This document shows positions 7,401 through 17,600 of a DNA stretch of 42,909 nt, in pieces; the stretch's first letter is position 1, and each line of letters begins with the position of its first letter. Source of the DNA: Chitinophagia bacterium (lineage in GTDB: Bacteria; Bacteroidota; Bacteroidia; Chitinophagales; Chitinophagaceae); the NCBI GenBank assembly GCA_009928005.1, contig RFVO01000009.1:1-42909 (forward strand). The letters are read 5' to 3'. The position numbers and the translations under genes were made by a program. The notes below the pieces were generated by a model. That model was given only the letters and a program-made list of their open reading frames with translations. It ran no database searches and had not been told where the DNA came from.

Positions 7401-8702
7401 CTACTTCGATTGTATAGTATGAATTTTAGTTTGTCTTCCATCTATATATTCAAATTGAGTTCCATTAAAATAACCGTTTTGCTCTAAAGCTACTCTGACT
7501 GGCTTATCCCAGCCTGTTAAGTTATGTATTGCATTTAATTCAATTGAATAACAGGTGTTGGCTTTCATTGTATAATCGCCAGAGCCAGGCACACCATTTT
7601 GCATATCCCACATACCAATGGTTGTACCTGCAGCGTGGCCATGAAACCCAATAGGATGTGTATAGATACTTGGGTTTATTCCTGCAGCCTTGGCCTTGGT
7701 TAAGGCTTGCTTTAAAATTTCATTACCTGATTTGCCCACTGCAAATTCATTGGTTAGAAAATCTTGCAATTGATTGGTTTTAGTGAATGCAGCTTGTAAA
7801 TTTTCAGGTACCTCTTTTTCTGTTGGTAGTAAAACATAGGCCTGCTCTTGCACATCAGAATTTAATCTTAAATAAGTAATACCAAAATCGACGTGTAAAA
7901 AATCGCCTGGCCTAATGACTTCGTCTTTTTCATTATTTACTCTTCTTTGAATTTCAATGGAGGGATGAAACCATGTTATTAGACCATTGTCACTTAATTT
8001 TTGTCTAAACCACCAAACTAAATCCTGCGTAGTAGTTACATTAGGTTTTATAACTTTATTACTAAACCCTTCCTTAATAATAGCATGTGTAATTTGTAAT
8101 AAACTTGGATACAATTGCATCTCTTTTGCTGTTCTAGTTTCTAACCAACTTACCCCTAAAGGTTCTGCTGAAACTATTTTTGCTTGCTCAGTTGCACTTA
8201 AGCTATTGATAAACTCTAGATACTCTGTATGATCTAATCCATCTGCATGACCATAATCAGCGGATGTATTAATGCCTATTTTAGTAGGGTTTAATTTTCT
8301 AAGTAAAGCAGTCAATGCGTCCCATTGGTTTGGGAAAGCGGTTACATCCCAGGCAGCAGCAATTTCTGTACCCACTGCATACCTAGCTACTGCATATTTT
8401 TCAATTGTATTTTTTTCCTTGTTTCTATAAAACACTAATATAGTTCTACGACGCGCTGCTATCCACTCTGCTGGTAACATGGTTCTTAAAATGGGGTCTT
8501 CGTTATACTCTCTTGTTATAATTACCCAGCAATCCATATTGGCACGATCCATTAAAGAGGGTAGTAAGTTATTGAAACGATCTGCTAATACTTCATTGAC
8601 AATACTTGCTTGCTCTCGCAAAGTTTTCACTTGAGCATTAGCAGTTATAAAATTGGCCCCTACCAATAACTGTACTATTAATAAGTATAAAATTTTACGC
8701 AT
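7401..8702 (-). CDS. Exported M24 family metallopeptidase (Xaa-Pro aminopeptidase-like)
   Basis: A 433-residue protein with a Sec signal peptide (about 1-23, ending A-N-A-Q), an N-terminal creatinase-like domain (about 30-190) and a C-terminal pita-bread domain. The five metal ligands of M24 enzymes can be placed: Asp272 (V-D-F-G), Asp283 (N-S-D-V), a His in the cluster 349-356 (T-H-P-I-G-F-H-G-H), Glu388 (S-I-E-L) and Glu407 (A-L-E-Q-N). These peptidases use two divalent metals to remove N-terminal residues, often before proline; the exported location suggests trimming of peptides in the periplasm. It faces the TonB receptor gene at 8778, with 75 bp between the two start codons for both promoters. 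The family is clear, the preferred substrate is not. Confidence 0.9.
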   Translation of the reverse strand: MRKILYLLIVQLLVGANFITANAQVKTLREQASIVNEVLADRFNNLLPSLMDRANMDCWVIITREYNEDPILRTMLPAEWIAARRRTILVFYRNKEKNTIEKYAVARYAVGTEIAAAWDVTAFPNQWDALTALLRKLNPTKIGINTSADYGHADGLDHTEYLEFINSLSATEQAKIVSAEPLGVSWLETRTAKEMQLYPSLLQITHAIIKEGFSNKVIKPNVTTTQDLVWWFRQKLSDNGLITWFHPSIEIQRRVNNEKDEVIRPGDFLHVDFGITYLRLNSDVQEQAYVLLPTEKEVPENLQAAFTKTNQLQDFLTNEFAVGKSGNEILKQALTKAKAAGINPSIYTHPIGFHGHAAGTTIGMWDMQNGVPGSGDYTMKANTCYSIELNAIHNLTGWDKPVRVALEQNGYFNGTQFEYIDGRQTKIHTIQSK

Positions 8703-8764
8703 AGGATAAATTTGAATTATGAAAAAATAGATTCAACGAAAAATCGAATAACTAAATTAACTAC

Positions 8765-8772
8765 TAAATTTG
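8765..8772 (+). promoter_or_regulatory. -7 box TAAATTTG of the Bacteroidota type
   Basis: An exact match to the TAnnTTTG consensus used by the Bacteroidota primary sigma factor, in the divergent region between the M24 peptidase and the TonB receptor. It ends only 5 bp before the ATG at 8778, so the transcript would have almost no leader. No good -33 TTTG is seen at the usual distance, which lowers confidence. Confidence 0.35.
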
Positions 8773-8777
8773 CAAAT

Positions 8778-10838
8778 ATGGTTTTTTTAAGAAAATTTAT
8801 GCTGGGAATTTTAGTTTTTGTTGTAACCAATACTTTAGGACAGGATACCAGCTATAACCAGTTAACTACTATAGTGGTATCTGCCAACAAATTGAAAGAA
8901 AAAAGAATAGAATCGCCTGTAGCCATTTCCATACTATCTCCTAAAACCATTGATGAAACGAAAGCACAAAGAATTGATTTTTTATTGAATAAAGTAAGTG
9001 GTGTATATATGCCCACCATTGGTAATGAACAGCATATGATGTCCATTAGACAACCTATTTCCTTAAAGGGGCTTTATTTATATTTAGAAGATGGCATGCC
9101 TATTAGAACCAGTGGCTTGTTTAGTAGTAATGCCCTTATTGAAATAAATAGTAGTAATATACATAGTATTGAAATTATAAAAGGTCCTGCCTCCGCACTT
9201 TATGGCGCGGAAGCCATTGGGGGTGTAATAAATATATTAACTACCCCCGTACCTAGTAAACCCAATGCTTTTATAAGTAGTCAAATAAATAATACTGGCT
9301 ATAAAAAAATAGATTTAAGCTGGGGCACTCCCACCAAAAAAGGTGGCTGGAATATTAGTGCTGCTTGGACAGATCAAAAAAAAGGTATTACAGAATACAG
9401 CGATTTTAATAAAAAGGCTTTAAGTGTCAAAAGAAATTTTAAAGTAAGCGAAAAATTAAAAGGATATCAAAACCTTCAATATATTAATTACTATACTCAA
9501 ATGACAGGTTCATTAGATAGTATTAAATTTTTTCAGAAAAATTTTAGCACACAACAAAGTTTCACCTTCAGAAAAATTAATGCCTTAAGGTTTCGACAAA
9601 ACCTAGACTATAACTGGAATGCACATTCAAATACATCGCTCAATTTCATGTATCGAAATAATACCATGGACCAAAATCCAACTTATTCAATAGCTTCCAC
9701 CAATAACCCCACAAAATATAAAGGCCAAGTGAATAGCAACCATTTTGAAGCCTATGTACTAGACCTTCAACATGTATGGAGCATTCGAGTGTTAAGTAGT
9801 AAAATAATCTTAGGTGGCTACTGGGATGTCACGAATCAAAATTTAATGGCACATTATATTGATATTATAAAAGACACCAATTTGGGGAAATATACAAATT
9901 ATACTTACCCCAGTAGGGATTCACTTATTATCAATTATAATTCTAAAATTAGTAATAAAGCCATTTATTTAAATTATATCGCCAATTTAAATAAAGCATT
10001 TCATTTAAATTTAACCATGCGCTATGATAATTTTGAATATCTTTTTAAAAACCTACTTCCTCTTGGAACACCATCTGCTAATAATAATTTTACACAGTTC
10101 ACGCCTAAACTAGGGATTACTTATAACCTCAAAAATTGGGGTAGCTATTTTAATTATAGTAAAGGTTTTGTTCCTCCTCAAATAACCGAGATATACAATG
10201 CCATTAGAGTGCCTTATTTATTACCACAAGATTTTTCCAATTTGGAAATAGGCTCTTGGTATCAAAGTAGAAAAATTAGCGCTGAAATTTCCATTTATTC
10301 TTTACAAGGGAATAACGAAATTATTTCTGTAAGACAAACAGATGGTGTAAACTTAAATCAAAACTCAGGTGCTACAAGCCATACGGGTATTGAATATCAG
10401 GTACGCTATCAATTAGTACCCACTATGGAAATAAGTTTGAATGGATCAAATACAAAACATAAATATTTAAATACTAATATTAAAGGAGTAGATGTAAGTG
10501 GTAAAGAAATGAATGCGGCACCAAACTTATTTAATAACTTATCTTTTTCGTGGAAGCCTACAAAACTATTACGCAGTTCGTTTGAATGGATACACCAATC
10601 GGGTTATTATATGGATGAAACCAATGCTACTCGTTACCCTGGCTTTAATATAGCGAATGCTAGATTCGGACTTCAATTCAATAAATCGGAGCTATGGTTG
10701 AATATATTAAACCTTACCAATACCTATTACTCCACTATGGCAACCAAAAACTTTAGTGTAAAAGGAAGTAGTGCTTACTCTTATTATATAGGAGAGCCCA
10801 GAGCCATTACCATTGGTTGGAAATGGAATATTTATTGA
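8778..10838 (+). CDS. TonB-dependent outer-membrane receptor
   Basis: A receptor of 686 residues from the ATG at 8778. This start is preferred because it places a normal signal peptide (M-V-F-L-R-K-F-M then a hydrophobic core, ending L-G-Q) at the N-terminus; the longer frame back to 8712 needs a TTG start and adds 22 hydrophilic residues. The plug domain has I-V-V-S-A-N-K-L-K near the start, I-E-I-I-K-G-P-A-S-A-L-Y-G-A-E-A-I-G-G and then G-V-I-N-I-L. The barrel ends in an aromatic C-terminal strand (W-K-W-N-I-Y), normal for outer-membrane barrels. No partner lipoprotein follows, so the cargo (siderophore, haem, vitamin or other) cannot be told. The 3' end overlaps the convergent GLPGLI gene by 7 bp. 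Confidence 0.88.
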   Translation: MVFLRKFMLGILVFVVTNTLGQDTSYNQLTTIVVSANKLKEKRIESPVAISILSPKTIDETKAQRIDFLLNKVSGVYMPTIGNEQHMMSIRQPISLKGLYLYLEDGMPIRTSGLFSSNALIEINSSNIHSIEIIKGPASALYGAEAIGGVINILTTPVPSKPNAFISSQINNTGYKKIDLSWGTPTKKGGWNISAAWTDQKKGITEYSDFNKKALSVKRNFKVSEKLKGYQNLQYINYYTQMTGSLDSIKFFQKNFSTQQSFTFRKINALRFRQNLDYNWNAHSNTSLNFMYRNNTMDQNPTYSIASTNNPTKYKGQVNSNHFEAYVLDLQHVWSIRVLSSKIILGGYWDVTNQNLMAHYIDIIKDTNLGKYTNYTYPSRDSLIINYNSKISNKAIYLNYIANLNKAFHLNLTMRYDNFEYLFKNLLPLGTPSANNNFTQFTPKLGITYNLKNWGSYFNYSKGFVPPQITEIYNAIRVPYLLPQDFSNLEIGSWYQSRKISAEISIYSLQGNNEIISVRQTDGVNLNQNSGATSHTGIEYQVRYQLVPTMEISLNGSNTKHKYLNTNIKGVDVSGKEMNAAPNLFNNLSFSWKPTKLLRSSFEWIHQSGYYMDETNATRYPGFNIANARFGLQFNKSELWLNILNLTNTYYSTMATKNFSVKGSSAYSYYIGEPRAITIGWKWNIY

Positions 10839-11662
10839 TTAATTCTAATTCTCATACCTCCCATACCGCCACCTCTTTGCATGTCTTCCATAATCTTTTT
10901 CATACTTTCTACAAATTGAGCACGATTCATTTTTTCACCTTTAGTAGGTTGCTTTAATTCTTTAGCAGCGTATTTAGTTGTAAATTCTGAAGCAGTAATT
11001 ACATTACCTCCATTACCACTATTTACTTCTAAAATAGCGCCTGGTAAACCAGCATAAGTATCTGGACCAATAGACACTGGAATAGATTCTGTATACCAAA
11101 CTACTAATTCTTCTTCTTTTGGTTTTACAGGTGCTGCAGTATCTGTATTATTTCTATTTCTTCCACCACCAAAACGCATATTCATTTGTTGTGGTGTAAT
11201 CATGGTAGTTGCCTTTTTACAAACAAACTTAGCAATGGTTTTCGTTTCATCTGATAATTTCCAATTAATAGGTTTTAAAGAGTCTACTATTAAAAAATCT
11301 TTTTCAAATAATGAACGAGCTTCATATTGCATTTGATTGGGAATATCTGTATACATTGTAGTTTCAGGCATTCTAAAATTAAAACGCATACCCCCTCTTT
11401 CTCCTCCGCCGCCGCCACTATTAGCAAATGGGTCTGGCGCTTCTTCTTCTGGAATGGTTTTAAACATACTTGCTTGCTCATTAAATAAAAGTTCAAATTT
11501 TTCTGTTCTGAACTCAGGAATACGAGCCCTCATTTCAGGGTCTGTAATCATTCTGTACATGTTAATTTTTCTCTCATAAATTAACTTGCCTTCTTTTACT
11601 TGAGCAAAAGAACTAGTAATAGCTACTAACATTACTGTAATTGCTAAGAATATTTTACGCAT
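10832..11662 (-). CDS. GLPGLI family protein
   Basis: A 276-residue exported protein (signal peptide about 1-20, ending S-F-A-Q). The family is named for a Gly-Leu-Pro-Gly-Leu-Ile motif; here the motif reads G-L-P-G-A-I-L-E-V near residue 206, with the usual preceding W-Y-T-E-S-I-P-V-S-I-G-P. Gly-rich runs occur around 83-91, 165-167 and 264-270. GLPGLI proteins are typical of Bacteroidota and of unknown function, commonly coded next to TonB-receptor-like barrels with a carboxypeptidase-like domain, exactly as here (barrel gene 37 bp upstream in the same operon). Its last residues (G-G-G-M-G-G-M-R-I-R-I-N) resemble the end of that barrel protein. A shared outer-membrane complex is inferred, not shown. 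Confidence 0.85.
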   Translation of the reverse strand: MRKIFLAITVMLVAITSSFAQVKEGKLIYERKINMYRMITDPEMRARIPEFRTEKFELLFNEQASMFKTIPEEEAPDPFANSGGGGGERGGMRFNFRMPETTMYTDIPNQMQYEARSLFEKDFLIVDSLKPINWKLSDETKTIAKFVCKKATTMITPQQMNMRFGGGRNRNNTDTAAPVKPKEEELVVWYTESIPVSIGPDTYAGLPGAILEVNSGNGGNVITASEFTTKYAAKELKQPTKGEKMNRAQFVESMKKIMEDMQRGGGMGGMRIRINQ

Positions 11663-11699
11663 ATTTATTGTTTTAAAATTTATTCTTAATTAAAGATAA

Positions 11700-14510
11700 T
11701 TAATTCATTCGAATCATCACATTTCTGGGACCACCGCCACCTAAGCCCGACTTTTGTAAACTATATATAAAGCTTACTAAGAAGTACTGGTTAATTACGT
11801 TGTATTGCTGATCAACGATTTGGTTCTGAGATACGTTTCGACTAATGCCCGCATTTTTATTCAATAAATCAAATGCGCTAAATCTTAATTCTGCCTTTTT
11901 ATTTTTCATGAAAAATTTAGAGAAACTCGCATTCCAAATGGGTATAGAAGTATTATAACCCGCTGCTCTTCCAGAATTAATAGTATAAGTAAAGCTTTGA
12001 TTGATTAAAAAGTTTTTAGGAAGATAATTATTCATCTCCGCGCTAAATACTTTGGTTAAATAATTGGTATTTAAACCTGCGTTAATGGCATTGTTAGTTT
12101 TACTAAAAGAATATCTCGTAGATAAATCAATGTCAATAACTTCATCTAACTGAAAATTATAAGACACAGACGGGCCAAATGATTTAGTGACAATAGTATT
12201 TAATAAAGAATTTGCATAAGATATATTATTACTCACGCCACCATTTAATCCAAAATTCATTCTAGAATATATTTTCTTTAACCCAAAACCATAGTTAACA
12301 CTGCCATTCACTCTGTAAGCGCCATTTACGTTCACAGGTCTTGATAAAGTAACTCTACTTGGTAAAACACTATCATAATTCACAATTGAATTGTTCGTTG
12401 CAGCCGCATTTAAGTTTGCGAAGAAATTACGTCCAGAAATTATTTTAGAGGAGAAGAAACGCATATTTAAATTGTGTACATAACTTCTTTTCAAATCGGG
12501 ATTACCAATAGTTTGTCTATTAATATTACTTTGATCTAGTACTGGTTGTAACTGTGTTATAGAAGGCTGATTAGTAGAAGTACGGTAATTAATATTCAAG
12601 TTCTTCGTTTGTGAGAAATTATACTGGTACATGGCTGAAGGTAAGATATCCTGAAAGCCTTGATTCAATTTTGTATTAGCACTTAAATTCTCTCCTACTA
12701 ATTTGGCATATTGTAAACTAAAGCCAGTAGAGAAATTATATTTTTTTTGATTGGTTCTAAAATTCAACCCACCACCACTATAAGTATACTCACTATTAAA
12801 TTCATTAGTAAGCCTTGTATTTAATTGATCATAGCTAGAACTGCTATTATTTTTATCATAAACCTTTTTGCTTGACTTGCCAATACTTTGACTTAGATAG
12901 GCATTAAATTCAAGTAAAGATTTTTTACCTAAGGGTTCAGTATACACTACATTAGCTGAATAAGAAATGGTATTGCCTTTTCTAATATTATGTTGATCTA
13001 AGATAGAATCTTTTAATAATGCACCGCCGCTACCATATATAAATTGATCTGTGAATTGAGTGCCTGTTGCACTAGACTCATTATAACTTTGGGTTATAGT
13101 AGAAGAAATAGTTCGTCCCTTCTTAGCAAACTTTTTTCTTAATAATAAATTACTAGCCGCGTTGCTTGCATCTGTAATACTAGTAGAAGCAGAACGGGTG
13201 GCATTAGTTTTAGTTTTAAATGCATCTGGTAAAAAGGTTTCTGTTGTATCATAAGATTCAGAAGTCCCATGTTGCTTACCTATACTAGGTGTAAACTTAA
13301 AAGAGAAAGTTTCAGAAACTGTTTGGTCAATAGTACTACCATAACTTTGTTGTTGGTTTCTAGTTACAGATCTTGAATTAGAAGTTCTGTTAAATAAATT
13401 ACCAGGCGTTAAATTTTGTGTGAATGAATTACTATTATTATTACGCTCTACATCATTCAATGAAAAATTAGCATTGAAATTTGTTTTCTTATTATTAAAT
13501 AAATTAGAATAGTTACCACCACCTGAAAGTGTAGTGGCCACCCCTTGTGCATTATTATCGGTTCCACCACCACCGCCAAAATTAAGTACTATTCCACCAC
13601 CGCCCCCACCAGGTCTTGCACCACCGCCCCCTGAAAAATTAGTAATATCTCTAGTTGTAAACCCTTGTCTATTGGTATTATTAGCTGTGCCGATTAATGA
13701 GTATTGCTCGTCATTATTTAATCTATTCCAATTGCCTTGCGCATCAAACCTACTGGGTGTACCTGCGCCTCCCGTTAATTTTCCAAAGTTGGATTGGTTT
13801 CTATCTTTCTTTACTTTTAAATTTATCGCTGTCTCTTCTGTTCCATCATCAATGCCTGTAAACATGGCTTGATCCGATTTACGATCATAAACTTGTATTT
13901 TATCAATCGCATCTGCAGATAAATTCTTGGTGGCCATTTTAGGATCTCCAGTAAAAAATTCTTTTCCATTCACAAAAACTTTGGTTACTGTTTTTCCATT
14001 CACCGTAATGCCGCCAGATTTATCTACTTCAATGCCTGGCATTTTTTTCAATAAATCTTCTACCACTGCATTGGGAGCTGTTTTAAAATTTTCTGCATTG
14101 AATTCAATAGAATCACCATTTATAACTACGGGTGGCCTGCGTGCCGTAACGGTAACGGATGTCATTTTACTAGCGTCTTCTAAATAAATATTATTAAGAT
14201 TTAATACAGGAGTTGTTCCTGTTTTAAAAGCAAACCATTGTTGTTGATAGCCTACATAAGAAATAGACAATAAGTATTTTCCAGCAGGTACATTTTTTAT
14301 TGTGAAATAACCATCTTCACTACTTCTCGCAAAACTGACTAAAGAAGAGTCCTTTGAGCGTACTAAAGAAATAGTTGCATAAGGCAGGGCTCTTTTAGCG
14401 ACACTATCCATTATGATACCCTCAATTTGTATATTTTGAGCTATAGATACATAACTCATTAATAATAAACTATTTAGAATAAGTAGCCTTAGTATATTGG
14501 GTTTTTTCAT
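11700..14510 (-). CDS. Large outer-membrane beta-barrel protein with N-terminal carboxypeptidase-like domain
   Basis: A 936-residue protein: signal peptide (1-24), a carboxypeptidase-regulatory-like Ig fold (about 28-115, with A-L-P-Y-A-T-I-S-L and the D-G-Y-F-T-I-K-N-V-P-A-G-K-Y strand pair), a TonB-receptor-like plug (about 118-230, including V-V-E-D-L-L-K-K-M-P-G-I-E-V), a Gly-rich low-complexity stretch (about 295-320), then an outer-membrane barrel rich in Asn and Ser. This is the standard order for the Bacteroidota barrel family paired with GLPGLI proteins; the GLPGLI gene follows 37 bp downstream. The family is related to TonB receptors but its transport role is unproven. The C-terminus (G-G-G-G-P-R-N-V-M-I-R-M-N) is not a classic aromatic barrel end. 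An inverted repeat TTACGA/TCGTAA lies 11 bp upstream of the start. Confidence 0.88.
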   Translation of the reverse strand: MKKPNILRLLILNSLLLMSYVSIAQNIQIEGIIMDSVAKRALPYATISLVRSKDSSLVSFARSSEDGYFTIKNVPAGKYLLSISYVGYQQQWFAFKTGTTPVLNLNNIYLEDASKMTSVTVTARRPPVVINGDSIEFNAENFKTAPNAVVEDLLKKMPGIEVDKSGGITVNGKTVTKVFVNGKEFFTGDPKMATKNLSADAIDKIQVYDRKSDQAMFTGIDDGTEETAINLKVKKDRNQSNFGKLTGGAGTPSRFDAQGNWNRLNNDEQYSLIGTANNTNRQGFTTRDITNFSGGGGARPGGGGGGIVLNFGGGGGTDNNAQGVATTLSGGGNYSNLFNNKKTNFNANFSLNDVERNNNSNSFTQNLTPGNLFNRTSNSRSVTRNQQQSYGSTIDQTVSETFSFKFTPSIGKQHGTSESYDTTETFLPDAFKTKTNATRSASTSITDASNAASNLLLRKKFAKKGRTISSTITQSYNESSATGTQFTDQFIYGSGGALLKDSILDQHNIRKGNTISYSANVVYTEPLGKKSLLEFNAYLSQSIGKSSKKVYDKNNSSSSYDQLNTRLTNEFNSEYTYSGGGLNFRTNQKKYNFSTGFSLQYAKLVGENLSANTKLNQGFQDILPSAMYQYNFSQTKNLNINYRTSTNQPSITQLQPVLDQSNINRQTIGNPDLKRSYVHNLNMRFFSSKIISGRNFFANLNAAATNNSIVNYDSVLPSRVTLSRPVNVNGAYRVNGSVNYGFGLKKIYSRMNFGLNGGVSNNISYANSLLNTIVTKSFGPSVSYNFQLDEVIDIDLSTRYSFSKTNNAINAGLNTNYLTKVFSAEMNNYLPKNFLINQSFTYTINSGRAAGYNTSIPIWNASFSKFFMKNKKAELRFSAFDLLNKNAGISRNVSQNQIVDQQYNVINQYFLVSFIYSLQKSGLGGGGPRNVMIRMN

Positions 14511-14520
14511 ATTGGTAAAA

Positions 14521-14538
14521 TTACGATTCCATTCGTAA
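14521..14538 (-). promoter_or_regulatory. Inverted repeat TTACGA-N6-TCGTAA upstream of the barrel/GLPGLI operon
   Basis: A perfect 6-bp inverted repeat with a 6-bp spacer, 10 bp before the start codon of the barrel gene in the 158-bp divergent region. It could be an operator or a leader hairpin. A second imperfect hairpin (14585-14604, one mismatch) lies in the same spacer. Confidence 0.3.
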
Positions 14539-14668
14539 ATTGGTCTATTTTAGGCCCTTTTTGATTGGGTTTTATATAAAAAACGCCATTTATTGATAAA
14601 CGGCAATTTGAAGGCAAATTTGGAGTCTATTTTTTCACCTATTTAGCTAACTTTCAAAAAAAATACCA

Positions 14669-17600
14669 ATGATAAAATATACTATTACCTGCGTTTTAAG
14701 TTGGACGCTTTTAATTTTGTTTGGTTTAACGAGCAGCTATGCTCAACCAAAAACAAACGCTGTAAAAGACAGCACTATTTTCACAAGTTTTAAAGGTATG
14801 CCCTTAAAAGCAACACGCGCCATTCCAATGAAAACAAGTGAGGGCACTTGGACCTCTTTAAGTATTAGCCCAGATGGAAAAACAATTTTATTTGATTTGA
14901 TGGGAGATATTTATAGTATGCCAATAGAAGGTGGTAAAGCAACAGCCATCACTAAGGGTTTAGCATATGATAATCATCCTAGCTTTAGCCCAGATGGAAA
15001 AAGAATTTTATTTATTTCAGATAGAGGCGGTGCAGAAAACTTATGGTATATCGATATTGCTAAAAAAGATACGATTGCTTTAACGGAAGATCAAAATCAA
15101 AATTTTCCTGGCGCTGTATATACACCCGATGGTAATTACATAGTGTATACCAAAGGAAGGAGAAATACAAAATTATATTTAATGCATAAAAATGGCGGCG
15201 CAGGTACAAATTTAATTTCTTTACCAACCGCTTTAAAAACAATTGATCCTGCAGTGAGTCCAGATGGAAGATATATTTATTATTCTTCAAGAATGAGTGC
15301 ATGGAACTACAATGCTATGCTGCCTCAATATAGTATTGGTGTATATGATAGAGAGAAAGGAACAACTCGAACTATTGCTTCAAGATATGGTTCAGCTTTT
15401 ACACCCGTACTTTCTAAAGATGGTAAATGGATGGTGTATGGAACAAGGTTCGAAGATAAAACTGGACTAGTAAAACGTAATTTAAACACAGGTGAAGAAA
15501 CATGGTTAGCCTACCCTGTGCAAAGAGATGATCAAGAATCCATTGCTGTATTAGGTGTATTACCTACAATGGCATTCACGCCTGATAGCAAAAATTTATT
15601 GGTTTCTTATGGTGGAAAAATTCATAGCATTGATATTGAAACGGCTGCTCAAAAAGAAATTAGCTATACAGTAGATGCCACCATTGAAATGGGACCTGAA
15701 GTACTTTTCAAATATCCTATTAAAGATACTAGTGCTGCACAAGCCACTCAAATTAGAGATGCGGTTCCATCACCCGATGGAAAAAAATTAGCCTTCACCG
15801 TACTTAATAAATTGTATGTAATGGACTATCCAAATGGAACGCCTAAAAAATTAACGAATAATAATTTTACAGAAGCACAACCTATTTGGAGCCCTAATGG
15901 CAAAACAATTTATTTTGCTACTTGGTCTGAAAATGGAGGTAGTATTAGAAGTATTGATCTTGCTTCAAGCATTGAGACCACCATTACTAAAGAAACTGCT
16001 TTATACCAAAGCTTAGCTATTAATCCTACAGGCAATAGACTTGTATTTAATAGAACCACAGTTCAAAAATTTAAAGATTCAAAAGACCCAACTTATAGCG
16101 ATGATGAAGATGAACTTTGTTGGTTAAATTTAAATGATGGTAGCATTCATATCATTGATAAAGCCGACGGACGCAGTAATGCCCATTTTGTAAATGGAGA
16201 AGAACGAATTTATTTAAATAAATATGGAAAATTAATTTCTATTCAATGGGATGGTGGAGATGAAAAAGAAATTGTAAAAATTACAGGCATTACCACTTTT
16301 GGAAGTATTGCACAACAAAAAGGAAAACATGTTGCAGATGTTTTAGATTTAGATCAAGATGATGAAGATGCTGCAAAAGAAAATAATCCTGCTTCTAGTG
16401 CGAACACTATTTTAATGTCGCCATTAGGCAAAGCAGCTATTGCACAAGTAAATAATAATATTTATTATATCACTATTCCACAAGCTGGAAAATTAGTAGA
16501 TATTTCTGTAGCAGATGCTAAAAGCGCAGCCTTCCCTAGTAAACTTTTAACTGAAATGGGTGGAGAGTTTCCTAGCTGGGAAGCGAATGGCAAAATTGTA
16601 CATTATAGTTTAGGTGCAGCACATTTTACTTATGATATAGACGCGTCTTATGCTTTTGATGATAGTTTAGCGATGGCTAAAAAAGCAGAAGCGGCAATTA
16701 AAAAAGATACAACCATTAAAGACAGTACTAAAAAAGAAACAGTAAAGAAAGCAGAAAAGAAAGAAGATCCTAAATACAAGCCTACTGAAAATTGGGTGAA
16801 AGTATTTTATGAAAAAGATATGCCTAATACGCATTTACTATTAACCAATGCAAGAATTATTACCATGAAAGGTGATGAAGTCATAAGCAGAGGAGATATT
16901 TATATTGTCAATAATAGAATTAAAGCCATTGGTAAAGCAGGTAGTGTAAAAGTAGCCAGCGGAACCGAGAGGGTTAATGTATCAGGTAAAACAATAGTTC
17001 CTGGTTTTGTGGATACACATTCACATATGTGGCCAAGCTGGGGCATTCATAAAACACAGGCTTGGGTATATGCAGCCAACCTAGCTTATGGTGTTACTAC
17101 AACAAGAGACCCTCAAACAGCCACAACCGATGTTTTAACATATAGTGATATGGTTGATGCAGGTATGATGATGGGACCTAGGGTGTATTCAACAGGACCT
17201 GGTGTAGGTTATTGGTCATATAACTTAAAAGATTCAGCGCAAGCAGAATCGGTATTAAGTCAGTACAGCAAATACTATAATACAAAGTATATTAAAATGT
17301 ATTTAGTAGGTAATCGTAAACACAGACAATGGGTAATACAAGCAGCTAAAAATCAAAAATTAATGCCTACCACTGAAGGAGGCCTTGATTTTAAATTAAA
17401 CATGACTAATTTATTAGATGGTTATCCAGGACATGAACACTCTATTCCAATTTATCCACTATATGATGATGTCGTAAAAACAATTGCGACATCTAAAATG
17501 ACAGTTACTCCTACTTTACTTGTTTCTTATGGTGGGCCATGGGCAGAAAACTATTATTACGAAAATGAAAACCCATATAGCAACGAAAAGATGCAATACT

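Noticed and set aside
8712..8777. N-terminal extension of the TonB receptor from a TTG at 8712
   Set aside because: The extension is hydrophilic and would bury the signal peptide; the ATG at 8778 gives a normal one.
13534..13872. Proline-rich open frame on the plus strand
   Set aside because: It is the antisense of the Gly-rich tract of the large barrel protein; Gly codons GGN read backwards give proline.
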